Positions 49,139 to 59,085 of a stretch of 64,000 nt of DNA are shown in pieces (the first letter of the stretch is position 1; every line of letters begins with the position of its first letter). The notes under the pieces were generated by a model. It was given only the letters and a program-made list of their open reading frames with translations, was not told where the DNA came from and searched no databases. Source of the stretch: Terfezia claveryi (lineage: Eukaryota; Ascomycota; Pezizomycetes; Pezizales; Pezizaceae). A program made the translations under genes and the position numbers. The stretch lies in contig WHUX01000067.1 in assembly GCA_015179025.1 (NCBI GenBank), positions 207,035-271,034 on the forward strand, in the 5' to 3' direction.

Positions 49139-51780
49139 AAGGGACTATTCGAATATACCGTGATGCCATTTGGGTTGACTAATGCCCCCGCTACATTTCA
49201 AGAGATGATGGATATGATCTTCAAGGATATAGAAGAATGTATCTGGTACTTGGATGACATACTTATCTATAGAGGTGAGACAGAGGAAGAACATCAACAA
49301 ATAGTCGAAAAAGTTCTTCAGCAATGCATCCAACATGGGTTAGCTGTTAACCTCATGAAGTCCAAATTCCATGTTCAGGAGACCTTATTCCTTGGTCATA
49401 TTATCAATGGTCAACACGTCCAAATGGACCCCTCCAAGCTCGAAACCATGTCCAAGTGGCCTATTTCCACTAAGAAGAAAGAGGTTCAAGCATTCCTAGG
49501 CTTTGCTAATTACTACCGACGATTCATTGCCAACTATAGTGCAAAAGCACACCCCTTAATCGACTTGACAAAGGATGTTCCTTTCAGTTGGGGACACGAA
49601 CAACAGCAAGCCTTTGATGACCTCCGAGAACGATTCCTCACTGCCCCCATCCTTACACAGTTTGACAGACAACTTGACACAATTATAGAGACTGATGCTA
49701 GTAACCAAACTATTGCTGGTATCCTCTCTCAATACCATGTTACCAATGGAGGAAAGCAGCTTCACCCCGTTGAATACCATGTCAAAACCCTTTCCGCAGC
49801 TCAATGCAACTGGCCTATCCACGATAAAGAGTTGTTTGCAATCGTAGATTGCTTCTGGAAGTGGTGAGATTGGTTGGTTGGCGTTCCAGTGAACGTCTAT
49901 ACAGACCACCAAGGGTTACAATATTTCAATACCAAGCAGAAGCTCAACTCTCGTCAAGCTACCTGGTACCTCCGCATGTCCGAGTTCATCTACAATATTT
50001 ACTACAGACTCGGTTCGAAGATGGGTAAACCTGATGGCCTGTCTAGACATTCAGGGGAAGAGAAATCAGGCATGGATGCTAGATTTTTTGAAGATGAACA
50101 ACTAATGGTACTAGGGGAAGAGGATAAAGAGGAAGCCAAAGATGTTGAAATGGAAGGAATAGATGTGGCCGGATGGCAGAAGAAGGATGGACTATGGGTG
50201 GTACCCTCCAAGTTTAAGTTGGAAGTGCTAAGACAGCACCATGATAGTCAAGTGGCAGGACATTGGGGAAGATATCGTACTCAAGAGCTAGTATCAAGGA
50301 ACTTTACGTGGGATAAGTGGCAGGAAGATATAGCGAACTATATGGCAGGATATATAAAGTGTCAGAAAGCAAAGGCAGATAGGCATAGCAGGCAAACAAA
50401 GTTGGTACCAATGCCAACTGGAGAACGACTATTTGAGGAAATAGCTATGGACTTCGTTGGTGAGCTACTAGAGTCAGAAGGTTTTAATGCAATACTCGTT
50501 ATTACAGACCGGTTTACAAAAGTACAACACTATATTCCGGCAAAGACTACATGGACAGCATCCGATGTTGCTGATACCTATATTAATAAGATATGGAGAC
50601 TTTATAGCCTTTCCAGATACATTACCTCTAACCGCGGTCTGCAATTCGCCTCTAGATTCCTCAAGGAGCTCAACCAAAAGCTCAACATAACCCTCCGCCT
50701 CTCCACTGCCTATCACCCCCAGACCGATAGACTTGCTGAACGAGCAGTCCAAACACTTAAGCAGTACCTCCGCATCTACTGTCACGATAGGCAAGCTTAT
50801 TGGAAATGATGGCTACCTTTAGCCGAGTTTGCCTATAATACTGCCACCCACTCCACCCATAAGTACTCCCCTTACCGAAGTTTGTACGGCTTCGACCCTC
50901 GCACCATTCACCTTTCAGACAACTATGAATTCTCCTCCCCCGCCGCGGAAGAATGGCTAGACCGAATGATAACTGTGTACAACCAAATTCATGATACTCT
51001 TAAGCAAATCAACCACAAAAGAAGTGCTATACACTTCGAGAAGGCACGCAGGTTTGCTATCGATGATTGGGTATTGGTTGACCGCCGGAACCTACAGATA
51101 CGAGCTGGGAACAACCGTTCCTTCACCAGCAAGTGGATAGGGCCCTACAAGGTCATTGAAGCTATTGGTTCACATGCATACAGGCTCGAAGTTCCACAAG
51201 GTACACGATGGCACAATGTTGTTCATGTCACCCTCCTGAAGCCATTCAGACAATGGGATGAGCCACAGGATATGGATGAAGATGAATCGGATATCTTTGA
51301 AGTTGAATCCATCGTGGACTCCCATAAGAATAGAGGAATAGTCAAGTATAGGGTGCGTTGGGTAGGATATACGGAGTTTGAAGATACTTGGGAAACCTTT
51401 GACAAGTTAGATAACTGCCTAGAAGAGCTCAAGAAGTATCAAGAGAAGTTCCCCAATAAGCCGCGTGATGAAAGAGATGTCTGAGGTTCAGACCTACGTC
51501 GAGTTACTTTCTGGATGAAGACATGGTACCTTTTACTCTCATACTCGTCGCCTTTTTCCTGTGGGTTTTTTGGCAAGAGGTTTGGTTTTTAATGGCCATG
51601 GCATGCATGTGTAGGCATACCAGTCTTGTGGTACCCCATACCGTGGGGAGAGAGGTATCTTACTAAGAATGGTATTATATCTGCCACCGCAGTTACTTGA
51701 GCTATTACTAATACTTGTCTTCTCCAGGGTCGGAAAGACTTGTGTTCAGCTGAGGACAGCTGCCTTGTAACGGGGAGTAA

Positions 51781-52384
51781 TGTTAAGGCTCAGGTAAGAG
51801 ACCTACCTCCTCAAGGGCTAATTCCAAGACTCTACTACAACGCTAACTGATATGGCCTGATCAACCATGCAGATAGGGTAGTGCGGATAAAGAGATTGGC
51901 GTATTGAAGTGTGTAGCCTCTGACATCAGATCTTATGCATGTATTTCTCTTCTTGTATCCATCATGTTCTATTTGTTATGTCATTCATGTATCGTTATTG
52001 GATGTATTCAAGTTATCTCCTGTATGTCAGCCTGACTGCAAAGCGTTATAGTTCGGGCTGCCTAATCAATGTATGTCAGACTGCAATGTTCCTAATTGGG
52101 AAGTGCCTTCCTAATCAGGTAACAACCTGACATCAGTACTACTAAGCTGTTATAGGAAGCATCATCCAGATCTGATTATTCGTTATCAGATCTGGGCTTC
52201 TATATAACCCACCGCTTTTACATAGTTAATAAAATAAGACCCAAGCAGTGTTCTAAGTCTCATCTAGCTTTACTCTTATCGAGTTCGCTCTATACCCGAG
52301 TTGTTACTGCATTTATACTTGTACTTAATACTGATAACCCTTTTTGCTGACTTGTATATTCGTAGTTATAGCCCGCCTGTAATA
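51781..52384 (+). repeat. Right LTR of Ty3-A
   Basis: 604 bp, begins TGTTAAGG after the purine run GGGGAGTAA. It ends CTGTAATA (CA changed to TA) just before TSD TAGCA. Confidence 0.93.
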
Positions 52385-52629
52385 TAGCACCTTTGTAAAT
52401 GACTTGCAAAAGCCCTCCAACCTCGTAAGTTGGAATCTGTGTATATTACATACTTTCTATTGTGCCGTGGTTATTTGTATTTTGCTGTTGTGCACTCTAC
52501 TTCTGTTTACCATATGCTACCTAATACGGTAGTATCACAACATCCACACACAACAGAAAGTATGTAGTACACTCAGATTCCAACTTACAAGGTTGGAGGG
52601 CTTTTGAAAGTCGTTACACAAGTGCTAGA
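52385..52629. repeat. Foldback/MITE with about 80-bp inverted arms, entered by Ty3-A
   Basis: The arm 52390-52470 (core AAAGCCCTCCAACCTCGTAA) is the reverse complement of 52545-52629 (core TTACAAGGTTGGAGGGCTTT) with about 75 bp between them. The outer end of the right arm is GTGCTAGA. The matching TCTAGCA of the left arm lies at 26598-26604, on the far side of Ty3-A. So Ty3-A inserted a few bases inside the end of this hairpin, using TAGCA as its target. Confidence 0.7.
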
Positions 52630-52840
52630 TATTAACACAAAGGTTATAGTCTTATGCAGGTCATAGTCTTATGCAGGCCATAGATGGCTATGTAGATTGC
52701 CAACCGCTTGAAGCAAACATGTCCAATAATTAACATAAAGGTCATGGCCTTATGCAGGCTATACAGAACTGGAGTGACTGGCCATGTTGATTGTAGACCA
52801 AGCAAATATGGCCTACTCTTATGTCCAACTTCATAGAGTC

Positions 52841-52848
52841 TATAAATA
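52841..52848 (+). promoter_or_regulatory. TATA box upstream of T2 gene A
   Basis: TATAAATA, about 200 bp before the first ATG at 53045. A consensus donor GTAAGT follows at about 52981, suggesting a 5'-UTR intron. Confidence 0.4.
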
Positions 52849-53044
52849 CCCCTATAAATCCGTGAAACAATTATTCTTATTAACTATTCACAATACTTCC
52901 CGCGATCACAACTTGTATACCTTCCCGCCATCACCACTTCCTATTTCGTTAACACCTAATTAACTAACAACATAAATAACGTAAGTACCTTTTAAAGCAT
53001 AGTTTCTAATGGGGGTATCTAAAATTCCAACGTAGTTCGTCTAA

Positions 53045-54250
53045 ATGCCATCTGCAGTGTAAGAAGTTAGCCAGGCAAAAGCACTATTGGAGTAGGGGGA
53101 GCATGACCCCCGGTACTCCCAATGGAGGAACGGAGTTAAGGGGTGGGCACGGACTAATGAGATAACGGGGAAAAGGCAGGCTGGTAATGCACTCTGGCAT
53201 TAATTCAAAACCTATGCCTAGCAGGAGACTGGGCTGCCTGCATCCAGAATTGCCCTAATCTAAAATAGGGCAGCGGCCATCAAAAGAGCAGCTGAGACTG
53301 CTCTCGATAAGATTTTGCAAGACGTGCTCAAAAAGGCCAGAGATACAGAGCGGGGGCACGCATTAGCCCAAGTAGCAAACCTGGCTGCTAATACTCCAGA
53401 TGTCCAGTTTGGGGGGGCCGACGCAACTGGTCGAAATGTAGAGGACAATGGTCAGAAGGGCTTCTGAAAGCCTGTAAGACTATTCCTCATCGATCCAGCC
53501 CGAGGCAATGAGGTACAGGATAATATTAGTAGGGAGTATAAATGGGATGAAGCTCCGAGCAACTGTATTGTTATTTTGAGATCGGCATCTCTTTTAGAGA
53601 TTGTGGATAAGATCCAAGAAAGAATCCCAGCAGGAAGAAAGGTGTGGGCTATCTATGGGGCACTAGAGAACCCAAGCCCAGGCAACACAATCCCTCCTGC
53701 CACACGTCTGCAAACCGACGAAAAGGTACAAGCCTTTTTAGAGCTAACCTCGTCAAAACCTGTTTAGGTACAAGTTATCCTTTATAGGGATCCAGCTTTG
53801 GTGCCTCCGGTTGCGGAAAGTCCACCGGCAGATGATGGTGCATAATTCAAGGCTGACTTCCTTGATCCAGCAGAGGAGTATATAGACCCTGCAGAGAATT
53901 CCGACTCTTTGAGTCGAAATCTTACTGGCTTTGCAAAGCGTACATTCCCTCGCACGTAGGAGGGATTCGAAGTGCGGAAGCTAAAGATCAGGATGTGGAT
54001 TAAGAGACAAAAGAGAGCTTTGCGTGCAATGAAGAGAAAGGAGCAGAAAAAGTACCCAGCTGAGGAGATCTACAATTCCAACTCTGAGGGGTGGAATATC
54101 CAGCAGGGACTGGATCCCCAACCAGAGAATAGCAGGGAAATGGTGCTAGCCAGGGGTCCGACCGCTGCCGGAATGACAGCTATGCGAGCTATGCTGGAAG
54201 TGGATCCTGCAGCTCCCCTAGCGGATAGGAATACTCGCAGGGCGAGGTGA
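53045..54250 (+). pseudogene. Cargo gene A of T2, damaged
   Basis: Begins near ATG 53045 and contains in-frame stops in its first 250 bp. From about 53267 it reads [25 protein letters not shown], matching the LMQDVAKKARKS region of T1 gene A. The shared domain follows at about 53475-53790 ([12 protein letters not shown] ... [20 protein letters not shown] ... VQVILYRDP). It lines up with the T1 domain by position and pattern (hydrophobic strand, P-x-x-x-V-x-x-I-Y-G, closing strand). The tail is basic (RMWIKRQKRALRAMKRKEQKK) and ends DRNTRRAR at 54250. Stops include those at 53464-53470, 53766 and 53842. Function unknown. Confidence 0.55.
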
Positions 54251-54356
54251 CAGGCGGCACATAATAAAGGAGTAAGGGTAGCCAATGAGGCATGGAGGGC
54301 TTTGGGATAAGGTTGGTATGTGGAGGCAGGCACAGAGGTCTGTGCCAGGGTCTGTT

Positions 54357-54460
54357 CATTGGGATTTTTTTTTGGGTAGTTGTTGGGATTTTTTTTTGGG
54401 TGGTCGTTGGGATTTTTTTGGGAGGTGGTTGTCAGGATTTTTTTGGGGGGTGGATTTAGT
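54357..54460. repeat. GGGATTTTTTTTTGGG short tandem repeat
   Basis: Four imperfect units of about 26-32 bp (TTGGGATTTTTTTTTGGGTAG type) between T2 genes A and B. Confidence 0.85.
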
Positions 54461-54548
54461 TAGCAATTTGAGATTTTAATAAAGGCATTGAACGCTGTGT
54501 GTTGGAATTTTACCCTTCCAAACCTTCTATACGAGTCTTTCCTCAACA

Positions 54549-56031
54549 ATGGTTCGAAAATCATCCTCTCAATAAGCCCCTCTGCTAGCAGAGCAGGCAA
54601 GCCGTAAACACAAGGCCTCCCAAGCAATAGCTCCTGGTATTGGACCATGGCCAAGAATTGAAACTGGGGTTGTATACAGGAATGAAATCTTGTTCAATGA
54701 AGAGGAATGTGGATTGTAATATTTTGGCTATATTGTAAGCTAATTCTAACGTAGGATAACGGAAATGAATCTTCATCTGATCCCCGTCCGATTCAGATGA
54801 GGAAATACTCATTGACGCTGCTATGCTTGCACCAGGCATTGGAAAAGGCATGCGAGCATTTTCGGCGATTCTCAGTATTTTGCAATCCTTTGCCAGTACT
54901 GCAAAAAAGATTGTGACAAAATACATATTATACAGGTAACCACTGTTAACACTCGGGGAAATACTCCTGCTGATACAGCATGCTTGGTCCAAGGCCCAAA
55001 CGGAGCCATGCTATGTGGAACGAGTAAAGGAGGTGGATACCTTTGTATAGTACCGCATCCGTTTTGCTGCGTCGACTTGCTAATTGGAAACAGCTCAAAG
55101 CTGTACAATCCCGAACAAGATCACATCTTATATTTGAATGTCGAGCCAGCATCACGAGGGTGTATGATATTGGCCGGTTACCAAAGGAAAGCATGAAGAC
55201 CCAGGTTGAGTACTTGCTAAATAGAGATCGATTCATCTGTAGGCAAAGCAGTCGTAGTGTAAGTTGATGGAGTTGCAGATCCCAGTACGAGTAGCCTTAT
55301 AGTCCAAGATCCAACGCTAATAGTCGGAAAGGAACTTAAGGGTCGCTTCTGCACCGAGGAGATTATTGCGATTATATATCAGCGGTATTTCCAAGACTCA
55401 AAAATGCAGGGGAATAGGGACCCAGATTTCCTAAATAAGGTAAATGGTGTCTTCATATACTTTGTGGCATCAGCCATACGTCATAGTTTGAAGGTATGGA
55501 GGAAGGGCGAGATTGCTCCGGTGATGCAGGAGGTTAAATATGAGACTGCCTGGTGTAAGTTGTGCATGACCTATAATGAGGGGTGAAAGTACTCACTGTG
55601 TTGGAAAATGACTAATATGAAATAGGCACATATGAGAGACTCAAGAATTATGGGAGATACATCCAAAAGTAATACAGGAGCTTATTGTGAATAACATTAA
55701 GGCTGACCTGGTACATCGAATTGCAGCTCAAGTAAGGATTTTGGAACGAGAACCCATTGACGCACCACAGGTCGAAGATGAAGCCAAATATGAGGCAGAA
55801 TTGAGAAAGGAGCTAGAGCACTCGTACGACAAATTGAATGTGCCAGCACACAAACGCCATCGTGAAGGGAGCCAATTAAGGAATTCTTCCATAGAGTTGG
55901 CAGAGCCATTGGACCCGATTGTTGATGATGAACTAGAGGAGAGTGGAGATATAGACGAAGAGGGTAGAGATTTGGACAGTGGGAGCGGGGATTTGGACAT
56001 TAATTTGATGGAGCGGATACGGAGTAACTGA
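54549..56031 (+). pseudogene. Cargo gene B of T2, damaged
   Basis: Starts MVRKSSSQ followed by TAA (one step from CAA). The core matches T1 gene B: LKAVQSRTRSHLIFECRASITRV and VEYLLNRDRFICRQ (55085-55260) against LRSVQSRTRSHLVSEAKKN and GRLLKRDQFTC. Then RYFQDSKMQGNRDPDFLNKV, YFVASAIRHSLKVWRKGEIA (55384-55530) against the T1 stretch HYQYFNGKKKLGNIDPSF ... ALYHALSGWESGE. After an intron, YERLKNYGRYI, a one-base shift near 55665, then VIQELIVNNIKADLVHRI, and an acidic C-terminus ending at 56031. Order, introns and acid tail are as in T1. Assigned as DUF6532-like by recollection of the family pattern only. Confidence 0.6.
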
Positions 56032-57050
56032 ACACGTCGGATAGGGACTAGAAGTGAATATAGTAGGGGGAGGAAGGGTTTTCCTAGATCAGTTCCCAGT
56101 TAGTTCTGTCTCCATATGGTAATTGGTTTTGTTTTTCTTGTCGGTCGGTATTAGTTCTTTTTCTCTTGTCGCTTGCTTGTTTCTCTCTGTGTTTCACTCC
56201 ACATGTTTTTCTCTACATGTTTCTCTCACTGTGCTTTTTATTACTAGTAATTTGTGGCTGGGACGTGGATATAATCGGGTGAGAGGGGGGAGGACGTAGC
56301 GCGTTGGATTTCATTTGGTGGTAGTTTGTAGGTGTGGCTATGAGGTTCAGAATGTGTTTTTTAGTCATGGAAAATAGAAGTCAAACAAAGAAAACCTCGT
56401 GTTTGTGCCAAGAATGAGTGATCGATTTAGAACGAAGATAAATTAAATCACAAGTATCAGAAGAGCAATTGTTAGGAAGGGGAACTTAGAAACGCGATAT
56501 GTCGCATTAAAAACTTCAGAAGGAGAATTGTAGGAAGGGAAACTTAGGAACGTGATGTGTCGGATTGAAAACATCACAAAGACAATAGGGAGAAGTTCAA
56601 GCCAGGAAGACGCGGGATAGGAGGTGTAACTTTAAGGAGCGGATTGTGTGCATATCGAGTTGGGACGGTGAGATATATGAGTGACAACAGGAAAAGGAGG
56701 AGAATAGGTTGGGTGAATGTAGGAGAATGCAAAGGGTGAACGCATGCTTGCAAAGTCAAGAGACAGAGGTAGGAGTAGAAGAGAAGTGAGGCTGAAGCGG
56801 AATGAGGGGAACGCAAAACATTGGATTGGAAACTTAGCAAAGCGGATAACACTGAGATATTATGGGAAAGAGGTATGCATAGATACCGTGGTAGAAACAG
56901 TGTAAAGGTAACATGGTAGTTTAGGGAGTTGGAAGCACCAGAGGTACGCCAGGAAGGAACACGGAATACTAGTGTATTACAAGGCTTAGTTCTGCAATAG
57001 AGCACTAGGTGCACCTGGTGCACCTGGTGCAAATAAACTCGTTGCTGATG
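56032..57050. repeat. T2 right end: spacer, 60-bp duplication and palindromic terminus
   Basis: 56457-56517 and 56518-56577 are an imperfect tandem duplication of about 60 bp (AGGAAGGG(G)AACTTAG(A/G)AACG core). 57006-57031 holds GGTGCACCTGGTGCACCTGG palindromic units next to the terminus TTGCTGATG. No gene supported in this kilobase. Confidence 0.65.
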
Positions 57051-57146
57051 TACCTCAATAGAACTGAAATATACAAACATCTATGACTATAGATATAGAT
57101 TATATAAATAGTATTGAATAAATACTATCTAGTACTATTTATTACA
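57051..57146 (+). mobile_element. Right part of the Ty3-B LTR split by T2
   Basis: 96 bp from TACCTCAATAG to ATTACA, corresponding exactly to 38627-38722 of the intact LTR. Continues the piece 20812-21351. Confidence 0.85.
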
Positions 57147-58245
57147 TTTTTTTTAACTTATTTACTTAATCTTTACCTTTAAATCTAAGGCCTAATTAAC
57201 TTTTAGATATTTTTTTTACACTTATACAAGTGTATACTATTCGACATATATGTGCACATATAAAATTGATATTATTATTCAATTAGCTAGCCAATAAAAT
57301 CCAATAATGGGATATCAGACTCTCAACTATAGTATATTAATAAAAGACTTAGAAGTAAGCTAAGTAGAGCTCTAACAGGCTATAGTATCTTACATTAAAC
57401 AATCCCACCCTCATTCATAATAGTTTTTCTAATAAGATTGACAAATTATCTTGCACTTTTGGCAACTGCTATTATATCTGTACTTGTAGTACTAGTATAT
57501 TATAGAAAAACTAGCCTTCTAAGTCCCAGGAAAAATTGGTCAAAACAACTAAGTATTACTATCCTAAAGCTCAAATCTTGCTGTTTCCACTATAGCCATT
57601 TTCTCTAGAAAAGAATTATCTCTATTAGAACCTTCCTTAGGCTCAAATATCTCTACCAATACCTCTACACTCTTAACATCTACCTTAATACACTAATCAA
57701 AAAAAGTGATACTCTTGCTAGAAGAACTAGAATAAGATTCTAAACTAGTAGATGAAGAAAAACTAGGACCATAAGAAACATTAGGATCTTGACATTCAGC
57801 CTCACCAACCAAGTAAACTACTGAGCTAATAGAACTATCAGTTAAACAGAGATCATAAGGATCATTAGCTACTATACCATCAGTATGATAGTAAGGTGCT
57901 AAAGAAGAAAAGTAACTTAATAATTATATTATATAACTAGCTATATTTGATTGTAGATAGATAATGAAATCTTACATTAATAGTATCTGAACTTAATAAG
58001 AAGACTAAAAGATTGAGGCAGTTAATTATATTATCTAAAGATATTAAGAAATTAGTACAACAAACTCCTAAAAAGACCAAATTTATAGTTCCTAATATGG
58101 AAGGGGAAATAAATTTGCCTATAGATATAGAAATAGGAAAACTAGGTGGAGTAGGAACCAAACTATATTTTAGTATAGTATTGCCTCTCCTACTAGAAGA
58201 ATTTTGGGATAGATATCTTCTAACAATTGAGGAGATTTCTCAGGA
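57147..58245 (+). mobile_element. Outer Ty3-B copy: leader and gag start
   Basis: Follows the split LTR directly, as the leader does at 38723. It carries a mutated leader and the gag N-terminus (about 58013-58240, DIKKLVQQTPKKTKF). It stops in gag at a junction with an inverted copy. Confidence 0.8.
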
Positions 58246-59085
58246 GCACTAATTAAAAAAATTCTCTATAGTATATACTAATTCTTCTAGATGAGTACCA
58301 CTCATCATGAATACCATTATTTCTTCCCAGTTATTTATTACCCAATTTGGTTTCCTTAAAAAAGGAACAATAGGTTTCTTTAATTCTTTACTTAAAAATG
58401 CATTCATTTCTAAGTCTTTTTCTTAGAATAGGTATGGTGTTAGCCATAAATAGTGTTTTACTACAGCTTCCATTAAAAGTCGAGTATTATCAAAATGATA
58501 CTATTGAGTATATCTTATTAAGTGAGTATATTTTAAAATCTCCTTAATTGTTGGAAGATATATATCCCAAAATTCTTCTAATGTAAGAGGCAATGCTATA
58601 CTAAAATATAGTTTGGTTTCTACTCCACCTAGTTTTCCTATTTCTATATCCATAGATAGATTTATTTCCCCTTCCATGTTAGGAACTACAAATCTAGTCT
58701 TTCTGAGAGTTTTTTGTACTAATTTTTAATATCTTTGAGTAACATAGTTAACCACCTTGGCCTCTTAGTCTTCTTACTAAGTTTAGATGCCATTAATGTC
58801 TGATTTCATTATCTGCCTGCAACCAAATACAGCTAGTTATGTAATATGATCATCGAGTTACATTTCTTCTTTGGCACCTTACTGTACTGATAGTGTGGTA
58901 GCTGATGATCCTCATAATCTCTATTCGACTGATAGTTCTATTGGCTCAATGGCTCACTCAGTTGATAAGGCTAGATATCAGGATCCTAATATTTCTTATA
59001 GTCCTGGTTTTTCTTCGTCTACTAGTTTAAAATCTAGTTCTAGTTCTTCTAGCAAGAGTATCACTTTTTCTGATTGGTGTGTTGA
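58246..59085 (-). mobile_element. Inverted Ty3-B gag-leader fragment
   Basis: Reads as the reverse complement of Ty3-B from gag (about 40130) back to the leader (about 39270). With the preceding segment it forms a large imperfect palindrome centred near 58245. Confidence 0.78.

Larger units (their letters stand above)
29072..51484 (+). pseudogene. Ty3-A pol with C-terminal chromodomain, split by T1
   Basis: Frame shifted relative to gag. 29072-29974 holds an aspartic-protease-like part (AVVDCRASAPVVRKRLA, where the usual D-S/T-G reads D-C-R-A) and the start of reverse transcriptase ([25 protein letters not shown]). After T1, 49141 continues LFEYTVMPFGLTNAPATFQ, WYLDDILIY (catalytic YxDD intact), RNase H, and integrase. 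The chromodomain follows (YRVRWVGYTEFEDTWE, about 51345-51395), which targets such elements to marked chromatin. Damage: stops after 29357, at 29766, 49866 and 50807. The integrase catalytic aspartate is changed to Asn (TSNRG, about 50624), and the first Cys of the integrase zinc motif is lost. Confidence 0.88.
26605..52384 (+). mobile_element. Chromodomain Ty3 retrotransposon Ty3-A, split by T1
   Basis: Both LTRs are 604 bp, start TGTTAAGG and end at CTGTAACA (left) or CTGTAATA (right). They are flanked by the 5-bp duplication TAGCA at 26600-26604 and 52385-52389. By eye the LTRs differ at a few percent of positions, nearly all transitions. The right LTR is preceded by the purine run GGGGAGTAA. 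Gag and pol lie between, and pol is interrupted at 29976/49139 by T1. Without T1 the element is about 6.6 kb, normal for a chromovirus. Pol stops arise by C-to-T or G-to-A change. Confidence 0.93.
21352..57050. mobile_element. Cargo-carrying DNA transposon T2 (about 9.9 kb, split by Ty3-A)
   Basis: Left end TATCAGCTAAAAAAATT at 21352 (first C changed to T). The right end is TTGCTGATG at 57042-57050, which on the other strand reads CATCAGCAA. The ends are flanked by the duplicated dinucleotide TA, and removing T2 restores a Ty3-B LTR. Content in order: subterminal repeats, transposase on the minus strand (22103-24690), an insertion of Ty3-A (26605-52384), gene A (53045-54250, +), gene B (54549-56031, +), right repeats. 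Without Ty3-A and one copy of its TSD the element measures 9914 bp. The order and orientation are the same as in T1. All genes carry stops or shifts, so this copy is inactive. Confidence 0.8.
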
